DNA of 38,717 nucleotides from CAG-791 sp963655255 (GCA_963655255.1 CAVKEB010000022.1:1-38717); one strand, 5' to 3'. Positions 16,858 to 25,201 are shown, numbered from the stretch's first letter. Notes: generated by a model not told the origin, from the letters alone. Translations and numbers: made by a program.

Positions 16858-19800
16858 TCACTCCTCTGAATCACTGAAATCATCGTTGTCAGCGTCATCG
16901 GTATCCGGCTCCGCATCTTCGTCTGCCTCAGCTTCCTGCAGCTCGCCCTCTGCGTTGAACTCCTGCAGGGACATACCGCCCTTCGCAAGAGACTCACGGT
17001 CGGTATCACCGGAATCCTTGAAGTTATTGGCCATTGCGAACTTGTAAATGGAGGATTCGCCGTAGTCAATATCTTCTTTAATCTCCGCCTCGGTGCCATC
17101 GTCCTTCAGTACCTGTACATCCAGACCGAGCGACTGGAGCTCCTTCAGGAGAACCTTGAACGACTCCGGAATGCCTGCCTCCGGAACATTCTCGCCCTTG
17201 ATGATGGCCTCATAGGTCTTCACACGTCCGACAACGTCATCCGACTTCACCGTCAGGATTTCCTGCAGGGTGTATGCCGCGCCGTATGCCTCCAGAGCCC
17301 AGACCTCCATTTCTCCGAAACGCTGTCCGCCGAACTGAGCCTTGCCGCCCAGAGGCTGCTGCGTTACCAGCGAGTAAGGGCCGGTGGAACGTGCATGAAT
17401 CTTATCGTCAACCAGATGGTGCAGCTTCATGTAATGCATGAAACCGATCGTGGTCGGGTTATCGAACTTCTCGCCGGTACGTCCGTCGCGGAGCTGTACC
17501 TTTCCATCCGGAGTAATCGGCACGCCCTTCCACTCTTCACGGTGATCCAGGTGATCGTGCAGGTACTGCATGACTTCCGGATCTACCTTGTCCTTGTATT
17601 CCGCCTCGAACTCCTCCCAGCTGGAATTGACATACTTGTTCGCCATGTTCAGAGCGTCCACGATGTCATCCTGAGTTGCGCCGTCGAAGTTCGGCGTCGT
17701 CACATTGAAGCCGAGCGCCTTGGAAGCCAGGGACAGATGCATCTCCAGGACCTGTCCGATGTTCATTCGGGAAGGCACGCCCAGAGGGTTCAGAACGATA
17801 TCCAGCGGACGTCCGTTCGGAAGATAAGGCATATCCTCCACCGGAAGAATTCTGGAAACGACACCCTTGTTTCCGTGACGGCCTGCCATCTTGTCGCCGA
17901 CCGAGATCTTTCTCTTCTGTGCGATATAGATGCGGACTGCCTTGTTCACGCCGGGAGCCAGCTCATCGCCGTTCTCTCTGGTGAAAATCTTGGTGTCCAC
18001 AATGATTCCGTACTCGCCGTGCGGAACCTTCAGGGACGTGTCGCGGACCTCTCTTGCCTTCTCACCGAAGATGGCGCGAAGGAGTCTCTCCTCTGCGGTC
18101 AGCTCCGTCTCTCCCTTGGGAGTCACCTTTCCGACCAGGATATCACCGGCACGAACCTCCGCGCCGATGCGGATCACGCCGTTCTCATCCAGATCCTTCA
18201 GGGCATCCTCGCCGACACCGGGAACATCACGGGTGATTTCCTCCGGTCCGAGCTTCGTGTCGCGCGCCTCTGCCTCATACTCCTCAATGTGAATGGAGGT
18301 GTAGACATCGTCCTTGACCAGTCTCTCGGAAAGAAGAACGGCATCCTCGTAGTTGTAGCCTTCCCAGCACATGAATCCGATCAGCGGGTTCTTGCCGAGC
18401 GCCAGCACGCCGTTCTGGGTGGAAGCGCCGTCTGCAAGGATAGCACCTTCCTCAAAGTGATCGCCCGTGTTGACGACCGGCTTCTGGTTGTAGCAGTTCG
18501 ACTGGTTGGAACGGAGGTGCTTGATCAGCTCGATGTCTTCCGAGGTTCCATCGTCGTATTTTACCGAAATCTTCGTTGCGTCCACGAAAACAGCCGTACC
18601 GGGCTTCTCCGCAATGACGCAGACACCGGAATCTCTTGCTGCCTTCTCTTCCATGCCGGTTCCGACAACGGGAGCTTCCGTCGTGATCAGCGGCACACCC
18701 TGACGCTGCATGTTGGATCCCATCAGTGCGCGGTTCGCGTCATCGTTCTGCAGGAACGGAACGAGCGAGGTTGCCACGGAGAATACCATCCGGGGAGACA
18801 CGTCCATGTACTGGAACATGGTTCTCGGATAGGAAGAAGTCTCCGTGCGGTAACGTCCGGATGCATAGTTGTCTACAATGTAGCCGTTCTCATCCAGCAC
18901 GGTGCTCGCCTGTGCTACGTGGTAGTTATCCTCTTCATCCGCCGTCATATAGACAACTTCGTTGGTGACGCGCGGTCCCTTCGGATCATCCTGATCGATC
19001 TTGCGGTACGGAGCCTCGATGAAGCCGTACTGATTGATCTTCGCAAAGGATGCCAGAGAGTTGATCAGACCGATGTTCGGTCCTTCAGGCGTCTCGATGG
19101 GGCACATGCGTCCGTAGTGCGTATAGTGAACGTCTCGTACCTCGAATCCGGCACGGTCTCTGGACAGACCGCCGGGTCCCAGTGCGGAGAGACGTCTCTT
19201 GTGCGTGATCTCGGACAGCGGGTTGTTCTGATCCATGAACTGGGACAGCTGGGAGGATCCGAAGAACTCCTTCACTGCAGCCTGCACCGGTTTGATGTTG
19301 ATCAGAGCCTGAGGAGAAATCTCCTCGGATGCATCGTGTGTGGTCATTCTCTCGCGAACCACGCGCTCCAGTCTCGACAGACCGATGCGGTACTGGTTCT
19401 GCAGAAGCTCACCGACACTGCGGATACGACGGTTGCCCAGATGGTCGATGTCGTCATCCGTTCCGATGCCGTACTCCAGATGCATGTTGTAGTTAATGGA
19501 AGCCAGGATGTCTTCCTTGGTAATGTGCTTCGGAATCAGCTCGCGCACGCTCCTGCGCAGAGCCTCTGCGAGAGCCTCCGGATCCTCATTGTCCTGATAC
19601 TGGATCAGGATCTCGCGAAGGGCAGGATAATAAACCTGCTCAGTAATTCCCAGCTCCTGCGGATCGCAGTCAACAAAGTGCGTGATGTCCACCATTAGGT
19701 TGGACAGAACCTTCACGCGGTCTCTGGTATCCGTCTGGATCCACACATACGGAATGGCTGCGTTCTGGATTTCATCTGCCATCTCACGGGTGACGGTATC

Positions 19801-20739
19801 TCCCGCGCTCCCGAGTACGTCGCCGTTTGCCTCATCCACCACGTCCTCAGCCAGAATATGGCCGGTGATGCGGTTGCGCAGCGCCAGCTTCTTGTTGAAC
19901 TTGTAGCGGCCGACCTTCGCAAGGTCATATCTTCTGGGATCGAAGAACATCGCGTTGATCAGGCTGTCTGCGCTCTCCACGGAGAGCGGTTCGCCGGGAC
20001 GGATCTTCTTGTACAGCTCAAGAAGACCTTCCTCATAGGAGTGAGCAGGGTCCTTGGTAAAGCTGCCGCGAAGCTTCGGCTCGTCGCCGAACATATCCAG
20101 AATCTCCTCGTCGGTTCCGACGCCGAGGGCACGGATGAGAACCGTGACCGGCACCTTTCTGGTGCGGTCCACGCGGACATAGAAAATATCATTGGAGTCG
20201 GTCTCATACTCCAGCCATGCTCCGCGGTTCGGGATGACAGTGCAGGAATACAGTTCCTTGCCGTACTTATCCTTGTCAATGCCGTAGTAGATGCCGGGAG
20301 AACGAACCAGCTGGGATACGATGACTCGCTCCGCACCGTTGATGACGAAGGTTCCCGTCTTGGTCATCAGGGGAAGGTCGCCCATGAAGATTTCCTGTTC
20401 CTTGACTTCCTTCTTATTCTCCTTATCGTACAGGCGGACGCGGGCACGAAGGGGTGCCGCATAGGTTGCGTCTCTTTCCCTGCATTTTGCAATGGAATAT
20501 TTAATCTCATCCTCGCAGAGGCGATACCCTACGAAGGAGAGAGAAAGATGTCCGCTGTAGTCCTCAATCGGAGAAATGTCATCGAACACTTCCTGAAGAC
20601 CCTGATCCAGGAACCACTGGTAGGATGACTTCTGCACCTCAATGAGGTTCGGCATCTCCAGTACTTCCTTCTGGCGGAAATAGCTCATGCGCATGCTTTG
20701 GCCGCTGCCAGCGGGGTGAAGCCTGATCTTATTGCTCAT
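16858..20739 (-). CDS. rpoB: DNA-directed RNA polymerase subunit beta
   Basis: This is the 1293-residue beta subunit. The rifampicin-pocket segment SSQLSQFMDQNNPLSE, HKRRLSALGPGGL (about residues 495-535) is wild-type at the usual resistance positions (S, D, H, S). The C-terminal clamp region GGKAQFGGQRFGEMEVWALE is intact. After the normal end (MANNFKDSG, then a short conserved stretch) there is an acidic tail of about 35 residues rich in D and E. It has its own promoter at 20955-20983 downstream of the rplL terminator, and is co-transcribed with rpoC. Confidence 0.98.
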   Translation of the reverse strand: MSNKIRLHPAGSGQSMRMSYFRQKEVLEMPNLIEVQKSSYQWFLDQGLQEVFDDISPIEDYSGHLSLSFVGYRLCEDEIKYSIAKCRERDATYAAPLRARVRLYDKENKKEVKEQEIFMGDLPLMTKTGTFVINGAERVIVSQLVRSPGIYYGIDKDKYGKELYSCTVIPNRGAWLEYETDSNDIFYVRVDRTRKVPVTVLIRALGVGTDEEILDMFGDEPKLRGSFTKDPAHSYEEGLLELYKKIRPGEPLSVESADSLINAMFFDPRRYDLAKVGRYKFNKKLALRNRITGHILAEDVVDEANGDVLGSAGDTVTREMADEIQNAAIPYVWIQTDTRDRVKVLSNLMVDITHFVDCDPQELGITEQVYYPALREILIQYQDNEDPEALAEALRRSVRELIPKHITKEDILASINYNMHLEYGIGTDDDIDHLGNRRIRSVGELLQNQYRIGLSRLERVVRERMTTHDASEEISPQALINIKPVQAAVKEFFGSSQLSQFMDQNNPLSEITHKRRLSALGPGGLSRDRAGFEVRDVHYTHYGRMCPIETPEGPNIGLINSLASFAKINQYGFIEAPYRKIDQDDPKGPRVTNEVVYMTADEEDNYHVAQASTVLDENGYIVDNYASGRYRTETSSYPRTMFQYMDVSPRMVFSVATSLVPFLQNDDANRALMGSNMQRQGVPLITTEAPVVGTGMEEKAARDSGVCVIAEKPGTAVFVDATKISVKYDDGTSEDIELIKHLRSNQSNCYNQKPVVNTGDHFEEGAILADGASTQNGVLALGKNPLIGFMCWEGYNYEDAVLLSERLVKDDVYTSIHIEEYEAEARDTKLGPEEITRDVPGVGEDALKDLDENGVIRIGAEVRAGDILVGKVTPKGETELTAEERLLRAIFGEKAREVRDTSLKVPHGEYGIIVDTKIFTRENGDELAPGVNKAVRIYIAQKRKISVGDKMAGRHGNKGVVSRILPVEDMPYLPNGRPLDIVLNPLGVPSRMNIGQVLEMHLSLASKALGFNVTTPNFDGATQDDIVDALNMANKYVNSSWEEFEAEYKDKVDPEVMQYLHDHLDHREEWKGVPITPDGKVQLRDGRTGEKFDNPTTIGFMHYMKLHHLVDDKIHARSTGPYSLVTQQPLGGKAQFGGQRFGEMEVWALEAYGAAYTLQEILTVKSDDVVGRVKTYEAIIKGENVPEAGIPESFKVLLKELQSLGLDVQVLKDDGTEAEIKEDIDYGESSIYKFAMANNFKDSGDTDRESLAKGGMSLQEFNAEGELQEAEADEDAEPDTDDADNDDFSDSEE

Positions 20740-20954
20740 TCATTTACCTCGTTCTGTCGAACGTCGATGTCCGGGGAAAACAGAATCGCTGAAGACGTGA
20801 AAACTGCAGGCGGCTCAAATCCTTTACGGAAACCACGGCGTTCGTATGCTGTGTGTACAGGTACCACCATATTGTGCCTTATCCCGCTTTCTCTTCCGGA
20901 ACTTAATCCTTAAGGAGAGCAAAGTAGGGCATAATTGCAGAACATAGCGCATAT

Positions 20955-20983
20955 ATGATATGGCAAGTTGTCAGTGGAGTCAA
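20955..20983 (-). promoter_or_regulatory. rpoBC promoter
   Basis: On the minus strand TTGACT (20978-20983) and TATCAT (20955-20960) are spaced by 17 bp. The leader to rpoB is about 210 bases; I see no gene or known RNA motif in it. Confidence 0.65.
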
Positions 20984-21000
20984 GATATTTTCGAAAATTC

Positions 21001-21040
21001 GGTAACTGTTCCGGTCATCCCGAATTTTCCCGCAAAAACA
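21001..21040 (-). repeat. Dispersed stem-loop repeat, copy B
   Basis: Read on the minus strand it has a TTTTTGCGGGAAAA dyad, then TTCGGGATG, then CCGGAACAGTTACC. It lies between the rplL terminator and the rpoB promoter. It is the best match to the copies at 13049-13090 and 264-306. Confidence 0.65.
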
Positions 21041-21064
21041 TCCGGTGTCACCGGTAAAGACAAA

Positions 21065-21098
21065 TAAACCCGCCGCCGGATCACCGGTGACGGGTTTA
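21065..21098 (-). terminator. Terminator of rplJL
   Basis: TAAACCCG and CGGGTTTA pair, with an interrupted inner stem (CACCGG/CCGGCGG). The minus strand continues ATTTGTCTTT. It lies about 30 bases past the rplL stop. Confidence 0.8.
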
Positions 21099-21127
21099 TC
21101 GTTCTGTAAGATTCTCTTCGAGAGCAA

Positions 21128-21502
21128 TTACTTAAGGGTAACCTTAGCGCCCTCAGCCTCGAGCTTAGCCTTGATGTCGTCAGCCTCTGCCTTCGGAGCT
21201 GCTTCCTTAACAACCTTCGGAGCTGCCTCAACGAGGTCCTTGGACTCCTTCAGGCCAAGGCCGGTGATCTCACGGATAACCTTGATAACCTTGATCTTGT
21301 TCGGGCCAACCTCAGTCAGCTCAACGTCGAACTCAGTCTTCTCTTCCTCAGCTGCTGCGCCAGCGCCTGCTGCTGCTACAACAACGCCTGCTGCTGCGGA
21401 TACACCGAACTCTTCCTCGCAAGCCTTTACGAGATCGTTCAGCTCAAGTACGGATAACTCTTTGATCGCATCAATGATTTCTGCGGTAGATAACTTTGCC
21501 AT
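21128..21502 (-). CDS. rplL: 50S ribosomal protein L7/L12
   Basis: This 124-residue acidic stalk protein recruits translational GTPases. The N-terminal dimerisation helix (MAKLSTAEIIDAIKELSVLE), an Ala/Gly hinge (VVVAAAGAGAAAEEEK) and the C-terminal domain with KIKVIKVIREITGLGLKE are all present. It lies 75 bp after rplJ and shares its promoter and leader. Confidence 0.98.
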   Translation of the reverse strand: MAKLSTAEIIDAIKELSVLELNDLVKACEEEFGVSAAAGVVVAAAGAGAAAEEEKTEFDVELTEVGPNKIKVIKVIREITGLGLKESKDLVEAAPKVVKEAAPKAEADDIKAKLEAEGAKVTLK

Positions 21503-21577
21503 CTTAAATGACCTCCTATAATGATAGTGAAAATCTGCGGCGCTATGCCGCCCTGCCCTTTCTCATGAAAGGAGCAA

Positions 21578-22144
21578 TTATGCTTCGGGAGCTGCTTCTG
21601 CCGGAGCTGCAGCCTCTGCTGCAGGAGCCTCTTCGGCTGCAGGCGCTGCCTCGCCGCCCTCTTCCTTCTTCTCCGCGATCTGCTTGATAACGCGTGCGAA
21701 GTTGGTGATGGGAGACTGAATGCTTCCAAGGAACTTGGAGAGGAGCTCGTCTCTTGAAGGGATCTTGGAAATCTCTTCCAGAGCATCCTTGTCATAAGCC
21801 TTGCCCTCTACAACACCGCCTTTGATTTCAAGCTTGTCTGCCTTTGCAGCAAACTGATAGAGAATTCTTGCGGGTGCTGTTGCGTCATCCTTGGAGATTG
21901 CTGCTGCACTGGGTCCGTCCAGATACTGGTCCAGCTGCTCAAAGTCCGTTCCCTTGAATGCGAAACGCATCATGGTGTTCTTGTAGACCTTGTACTGAAC
22001 GCCAGCCTCACGAAGCTGCTTGCGGAGCTCGGTGTCCTGAGCAACCGTCAGTCCTCTGTGATCAACCAGCACTACGGATGCAGCGCCTTCGATCTTCTCG
22101 GAAATTTCCTGTACGACAGGCTTTTTCTCTTCGATCTTTGCCAT
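21578..22144 (-). CDS. rplJ: 50S ribosomal protein L10
   Basis: At 188 residues it is somewhat longer than the usual 165-175. MAKIEEKKPVVQEISEKI and the DHRGLTVAQDTELRKQLREA segment identify L10, the anchor for L7/L12 dimers. Residues from about 160 form a low-complexity tail of Ala, Glu and Pro not seen in most L10 proteins. Expression is expected to be autoregulated through the leader at 22196-22300. Confidence 0.97.
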   Translation of the reverse strand: MAKIEEKKPVVQEISEKIEGAASVVLVDHRGLTVAQDTELRKQLREAGVQYKVYKNTMMRFAFKGTDFEQLDQYLDGPSAAAISKDDATAPARILYQFAAKADKLEIKGGVVEGKAYDKDALEEISKIPSRDELLSKFLGSIQSPITNFARVIKQIAEKKEEGGEAAPAAEEAPAAEAAAPAEAAPEA

Positions 22145-22195
22145 TTCTTACCTCCTTATAGATTCTTGTTGCCGATCAAGGGAGATAAATGAAAA

Positions 22196-22221
22196 CTCCC
22201 TCTGCCGCATGACAGAGGGAG
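22196..22221 (-). terminator. Attenuator hairpin in the rplJ leader
   Basis: CTCCCTCTG and CAGAGGGAG form a 9-bp stem with an 8-base loop, followed on the minus strand by TTTTCATTTAT. It lies at the 3' end of the L10 leader, about 50 bases before the rplJ start, and so looks like a regulated terminator. Confidence 0.7.
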
Positions 22222-22300
22222 CTGAATTTCACTTCATCATCCTCGGCAGGCTGCAATGCATTACGCCTTTCGGCACCTGCTGTCTTCGGCCGGTTCTATT
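22222..22300 (-). ncRNA. L10 leader (ribosomal protein leader RNA)
   Basis: On the minus strand CCGAAGACAGCAGGTG (complement of 22274-22289) and, further on, CCTGCCGAGG (complement of 22241-22250) are the conserved parts of the L10 leader family. In that family the L10-L12 complex binds the leader RNA to repress its own operon. Promoter, leader, attenuator and rplJ follow in order, as expected. Confidence 0.8.
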
Positions 22301-22313
22301 TGAACCATTCGCT

Positions 22314-22342
22314 ACTATAACAGAACAAGATATCGGCGTCAA
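22314..22342 (-). promoter_or_regulatory. rplJL promoter
   Basis: On the minus strand TTGACG (22337-22342) and TATAGT (22314-22319) are 17 bp apart, just upstream of the L10 leader. A dyad (GAAGAATT/AATTCCTTC) ends at the first base of the -35 box and may be the rplA terminator. Confidence 0.65.
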
Positions 22343-22415
22343 GAAGGAATTCCTCGAAAATTCTTCCCGCCCGGCATCCGGTTCCGTTCACCGGCAGCGA
22401 TCAGTGTGGTTCCAA

Positions 22416-23105
22416 TCAATATCTGTTCGCAACGATCTTCACGCCAGGGCCCATCGTGGTTGCGATGGAGATGCTCTTCAGATACTGGCCCTTTACGGAT
22501 GACGGCTTTGCCTTCTCGATGGCAGCCATGAGAGCGTTGAAGTTCTCCATGAGCTGCTCCTCGGTGAAGGATGCCTTTCCGAGAGTCACGTGAATGATGT
22601 TCGCCTTGTCCAGTCTGTACTCAACCTTACCGGCTTTGATATCTGCGATGGCCTTGGTAACATCCATCGTTACGGTACCAGCCTTCGGGTTCGGCATCAG
22701 GCCCTTCGGTCCGAGAACCTTACCAAGACGTCCTACAACGCTCATCATGTCGGGAGTTGCAACAACGACGTCGAAGTCAAGCCAGCCTTCCTTCTGGATC
22801 TTCGGGATGAGCTCCTCACCGCCGACGAAATCTGCGCCTGCTGCGGTTGCCTCGTCTGCCTTGGCGCCCTTTGCGAATACCAGAACACGAACCTTCTTGC
22901 CAGTTCCTGCAGGAAGGACAACCGCGCCACGGATCTGCTGATCAGCGTGACGGGAATCGCAGCCCGTGCGGATGTGCAGTTCTACTGTCTCATCAAACTT
23001 TGCAGATGCGCTCTTCTTTACCAGTGCAACTGCCTCTTCAGCCTCGTAAACCTTGGACTTGTCGATCAGTTTAGCGGCCTCAACATACTTCTTTCCGTGC
23101 TTCAT
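22416..23105 (-). CDS. rplA: 50S ribosomal protein L1
   Basis: This 229-residue protein begins MKHGKKYVEAAKLID and holds the L1 signature VGRLGKVLGPKGLMPNPKAG. L1 forms the mobile stalk at the ribosomal E site and often regulates the rplKA mRNA. It lies 24 bp downstream of rplK and is read from the rplK promoter. Confidence 0.98.
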   Translation of the reverse strand: MKHGKKYVEAAKLIDKSKVYEAEEAVALVKKSASAKFDETVELHIRTGCDSRHADQQIRGAVVLPAGTGKKVRVLVFAKGAKADEATAAGADFVGGEELIPKIQKEGWLDFDVVVATPDMMSVVGRLGKVLGPKGLMPNPKAGTVTMDVTKAIADIKAGKVEYRLDKANIIHVTLGKASFTEEQLMENFNALMAAIEKAKPSSVKGQYLKSISIATTMGPGVKIVANRY

Positions 23106-23129
23106 GATTTAACCTCCAATTCTGATCTG

Positions 23130-23555
23130 TCAGTCTGTAACGGTGATGCCCATGCTGCGGGCAGTTCCTGCGATCATGCTAGCTGCTGCCTCAAGGGAAG
23201 CTGCGTTCAGATCGGGCATCTTGGTCTTGGCAATTTCCTCAACCTGTGCCTTGGTAACAGATGCAACCTTGGTCTTGTTCGGCTCACCGGATGCCTTCTG
23301 AATGCCGGCTGCCTTCTTCAGAAGAACAGCTGCCGGAGGGGTCTTGGTGATGAAGCTGAAAGATCTGTCTGCATAAACAGTAATAATAACAGGGACGACT
23401 GTGTCACCCATATCTGCTGTCTTGGCGTTGAACTGCTTGGTGAACTCAACGATATTGACACCATGCTGTCCGAGTGCAGGTCCGACGGGCGGTGCAGGGG
23501 TTGCTTTGCCGGCCTGGATCTGTAATTTGATGTAACCTTCTACTTTCTTAGCCAT
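23130..23555 (-). CDS. rplK: 50S ribosomal protein L11
   Basis: At 141 residues the length is normal. MAKKVEGYIKLQIQAGKATP, PPVGPALGQHGVNI and the C-terminal GTARSMGI identify L11, part of the GTPase-associated centre and needed for RelA-type sensing. I chose the ATG at 23555, preceded by AAAGGAGGAAAA; a longer in-frame start would add 35 unrelated residues read from the leader. It is first in rplK-rplA. Confidence 0.98.
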   Translation of the reverse strand: MAKKVEGYIKLQIQAGKATPAPPVGPALGQHGVNIVEFTKQFNAKTADMGDTVVPVIITVYADRSFSFITKTPPAAVLLKKAAGIQKASGEPNKTKVASVTKAQVEEIAKTKMPDLNAASLEAAASMIAGTARSMGITVTD

Positions 23556-23666
23556 GTGTTTTTCCTCCTTTGCGGTCATCGCAGGTGGCTCCTGCTCCCG
23601 CACATTACGGTGCCGGATGATTCCGGCGATTCGCCGCACATAACTGCCACGCGGCAACAATCAGGC

Positions 23667-23695
23667 ATTATACCTGTCTTGTCCATATGATTCAA
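23667..23695 (-). promoter_or_regulatory. rplKA promoter
   Basis: On the minus strand TTGAAT (23690-23695) and a perfect TATAAT (23667-23672) have 17-bp spacing. The leader of about 105 bases contains a CCGGAATCATCCGG dyad; no known motif was recognised. Confidence 0.75.
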
Positions 23696-23697
23696 GC

Positions 23698-23717
23698 GAA
23701 GGCACTCCCGTGCCTTC
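23698..23717 (-). terminator. Hairpin after nusG, abutting the rplK promoter
   Basis: GAAGGCAC and GTGCCTTC form a perfect 8-bp stem with a 4-base loop. It lies about 55 bases after the nusG stop and ends two bases before the rplK -35 box. The tail is poor in U, so termination may be partial. Confidence 0.45.
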
Positions 23718-23773
23718 TGGCGGACTGCTGCCGTCTCCGGCAGATCAGGAAGTACGTGTTAGCCGTTCTCCCG

Positions 23774-24532
23774 TCAGTTCGTCTTGCGAAGCTCCGCAAA
23801 GCTGATCTCAACCGGCGTCTCGCGTCCGAAGAGCTCCACGCTGATGGTTGCAATCTGTTTGCTGTAGTCGAGCTTGGAAACCACGCCCAGGGTATCCTTC
23901 CAGACACCGGCGATGACTGCCACGCTGTCGCCCTCTGCGAAGTCCACCTTCGTGTCCGCCGTGTGAATGCCCAGATTCTTCATCTCAGCCTCAGAAAGCG
24001 GAACCGGCTTGGATCCCGGTCCGACAAAGCCCGTCACGCCTCTGGTGTTGCGGACGACGTACCAGGTCTCGTCGTTCATGATCATTCTGACCAGAACATA
24101 GCCCGGGAAGAGCTTCTTCTGCGTCAGCTTCTTTGCGCCGTTCTTGAGCTCGTACACGTCCTGCATGGGAACCGTGACTTCAAAGATCTGATCTTCCAGA
24201 TGGCGGTTCTCCACCGTCTTCTCCAGACCTTCCTTCACCTTGTTCTCATAGCCGGAATAGGTGTGTGCCACGTACCATCTTGCCACATCGCTGATGGCAC
24301 TCTCATCCAGCTGCTCGCCGTCGACGCTTCCCTCTTCCTGTGCCTCGAGAGACTGCGCAACCGCTGCCGCCTGTGCCTCGTCAGAAGCCGCATCGCCCTG
24401 ATTCAGAACGCGCTCCGCCTCTGCCTTCTCGATGTCAGCCGCCTTCTTCGTGAAATCCGGTCTTCTGATCTCGCGGACCTCCGGAAGAACGCCAGCCCTG
24501 ACACGGACTTTTGTTTCTTTCTTATCTGCCAT
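23774..24532 (-). CDS. nusG: Transcription elongation factor NusG with an N-terminal extension
   Basis: The NGN domain starts at ARWYVAHTYSGYENKV (Trp86) and the KOW domain follows (FAEGDSVAVIAGVWKDTLGVV, about 200-225). NusG binds the RNA polymerase clamp to modulate pausing and links transcription to Rho or ribosomes. The protein is 252 residues against about 175-185 in most bacteria. The excess is an N-terminal stretch of about 83 residues, basic at first and then rich in Ala and Glu. The ATG at 24532 follows AGAGG at good spacing, and the frame is open throughout, so the extension is real coding sequence. It follows secE. Confidence 0.95.
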   Translation of the reverse strand: MADKKETKVRVRAGVLPEVREIRRPDFTKKAADIEKAEAERVLNQGDAASDEAQAAAVAQSLEAQEEGSVDGEQLDESAISDVARWYVAHTYSGYENKVKEGLEKTVENRHLEDQIFEVTVPMQDVYELKNGAKKLTQKKLFPGYVLVRMIMNDETWYVVRNTRGVTGFVGPGSKPVPLSEAEMKNLGIHTADTKVDFAEGDSVAVIAGVWKDTLGVVSKLDYSKQIATISVELFGRETPVEISFAELRKTN

Positions 24533-24585
24533 TGATTTACCTCTTCTGATCCAAAGCACCTTCCACGGAATTATCAGGGAAACGG

Positions 24586-24810
24586 TCAGCCGCCGATGGT
24601 AATTCCCGTCAGAAGATCGATCAGATTCTGGAATCCAAAGTCAATCAGTGCAATCACTGCGCCGAGCAGAACGGTGACAACCAGAACTGCGGCCAGCTGC
24701 TTCAGCATGGTATCGCGGTCCGGCCAGATGATCTTGCGGAACTCGGCCTTCACGCCCTTGAAAAAGCCAGCTGCTCTGGACTCTTTGGCTTTCGTATTGT
24801 CTTTGCTCAT
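24586..24810 (-). CDS. secE: Preprotein translocase subunit SecE
   Basis: This 74-residue protein has one membrane helix (LAAVLVVTVLLGAVIALIDF) after an amphipathic segment with EFRKIIWPDR, the SecE signature. It clamps the two halves of SecY. The ATG at 24810 has GGAGG five bases upstream, favouring it over an in-frame ATG four codons earlier. It lies between rpmG and nusG, the usual place. Confidence 0.96.
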   Translation of the reverse strand: MSKDNTKAKESRAAGFFKGVKAEFRKIIWPDRDTMLKQLAAVLVVTVLLGAVIALIDFGFQNLIDLLTGITIGG

Positions 24811-24834
24811 GCGATCCTCCAAAGAACAGCCGGA

Positions 24835-24984
24835 TTACTTCGTCTCTTTGTGCACGGTGTGCTTTCTGCAGAATCTGCAGTACTTCTTGATTTCCATACG
24901 ATCCGGATGAGTCTTCTTATCCTTGGTCGTGTTATAGTTGCGGCGCTTGCATTCGGTGCATGCCAGGGTAATTCTTGTACGCAT
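24835..24984 (-). CDS. rpmG: 50S ribosomal protein L33
   Basis: This 49-residue protein reads MRTRITLACTECKRRNYNTT and onward, with two Cys pairs (CTEC and CRFC) forming a zinc ribbon. The ATG at 24984 has GGAGG upstream. It heads rpmG-secE-nusG and is driven by the promoter at 25121-25149. Confidence 0.97.
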   Translation of the reverse strand: MRTRITLACTECKRRNYNTTKDKKTHPDRMEIKKYCRFCRKHTVHKETK

Positions 24985-25091
24985 AGTCTTTAACCTCCAA
25001 ATGATGAACTATACTCCGGTAATCGGCGGTTTCTCAAATTTCCGCCTCCCGGTGACTGCGCTCCCGCTTTTCAGCCTTTCGCGCATAAAAA

Positions 25092-25156
25092 AAAGACCTT
25101 TTCACGATCTTTCGCAGGATAGAATAGCATCCTGCAAAAGCCGTGTCAAGGTCTTT
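25092..25156 (-). terminator. Nested dyad with U-tract between lacZ and rpmG
   Basis: AAAGACCTT (25092-25100) pairs with AAGGTCTTT (25148-25156), and inside it GCAGGAT (25114-25120) pairs with ATCCTGC (25129-25135). The minus strand ends in eight T. A lacZ read-through transcript could fold the whole structure and terminate. The rpmG promoter lies inside. A transcript from that promoter lacks the 5' arm but could still form a weaker 7-bp stem (25092-25112). Confidence 0.6.
25121..25149 (-). promoter_or_regulatory. rpmG-secE-nusG promoter
   Basis: On the minus strand a consensus TTGACA (25144-25149) and TATTCT (25121-25126) are 17 bp apart. It is embedded in the dyad at 25092-25156; the -35 overlaps the upstream arm and the -10 lies in the inner loop. 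Confidence 0.75.
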
Positions 25157-25175
25157 CCATCTGTGCGTTCGCTTT

Positions 25176-25201
25176 GATTTCCTGCGTTTTTGCAGAAAAT
25201 C
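25176..25201. repeat. Stem-loop between lacZ and rpmG
   Basis: GATTTCCTGC and GCAGAAAATC pair with one mismatch around a 6-base loop. The arms resemble those of the dispersed repeat, but the conserved tail is missing. It lies about 45 bases after the lacZ stop. Confidence 0.45.

Noticed and set aside
12347..20739. Resistance mutations in rpsL or rpoB
   Set aside because: Lys56 and Lys101 of S12 and the S, D, H, S positions of the rifampicin pocket are all wild-type.
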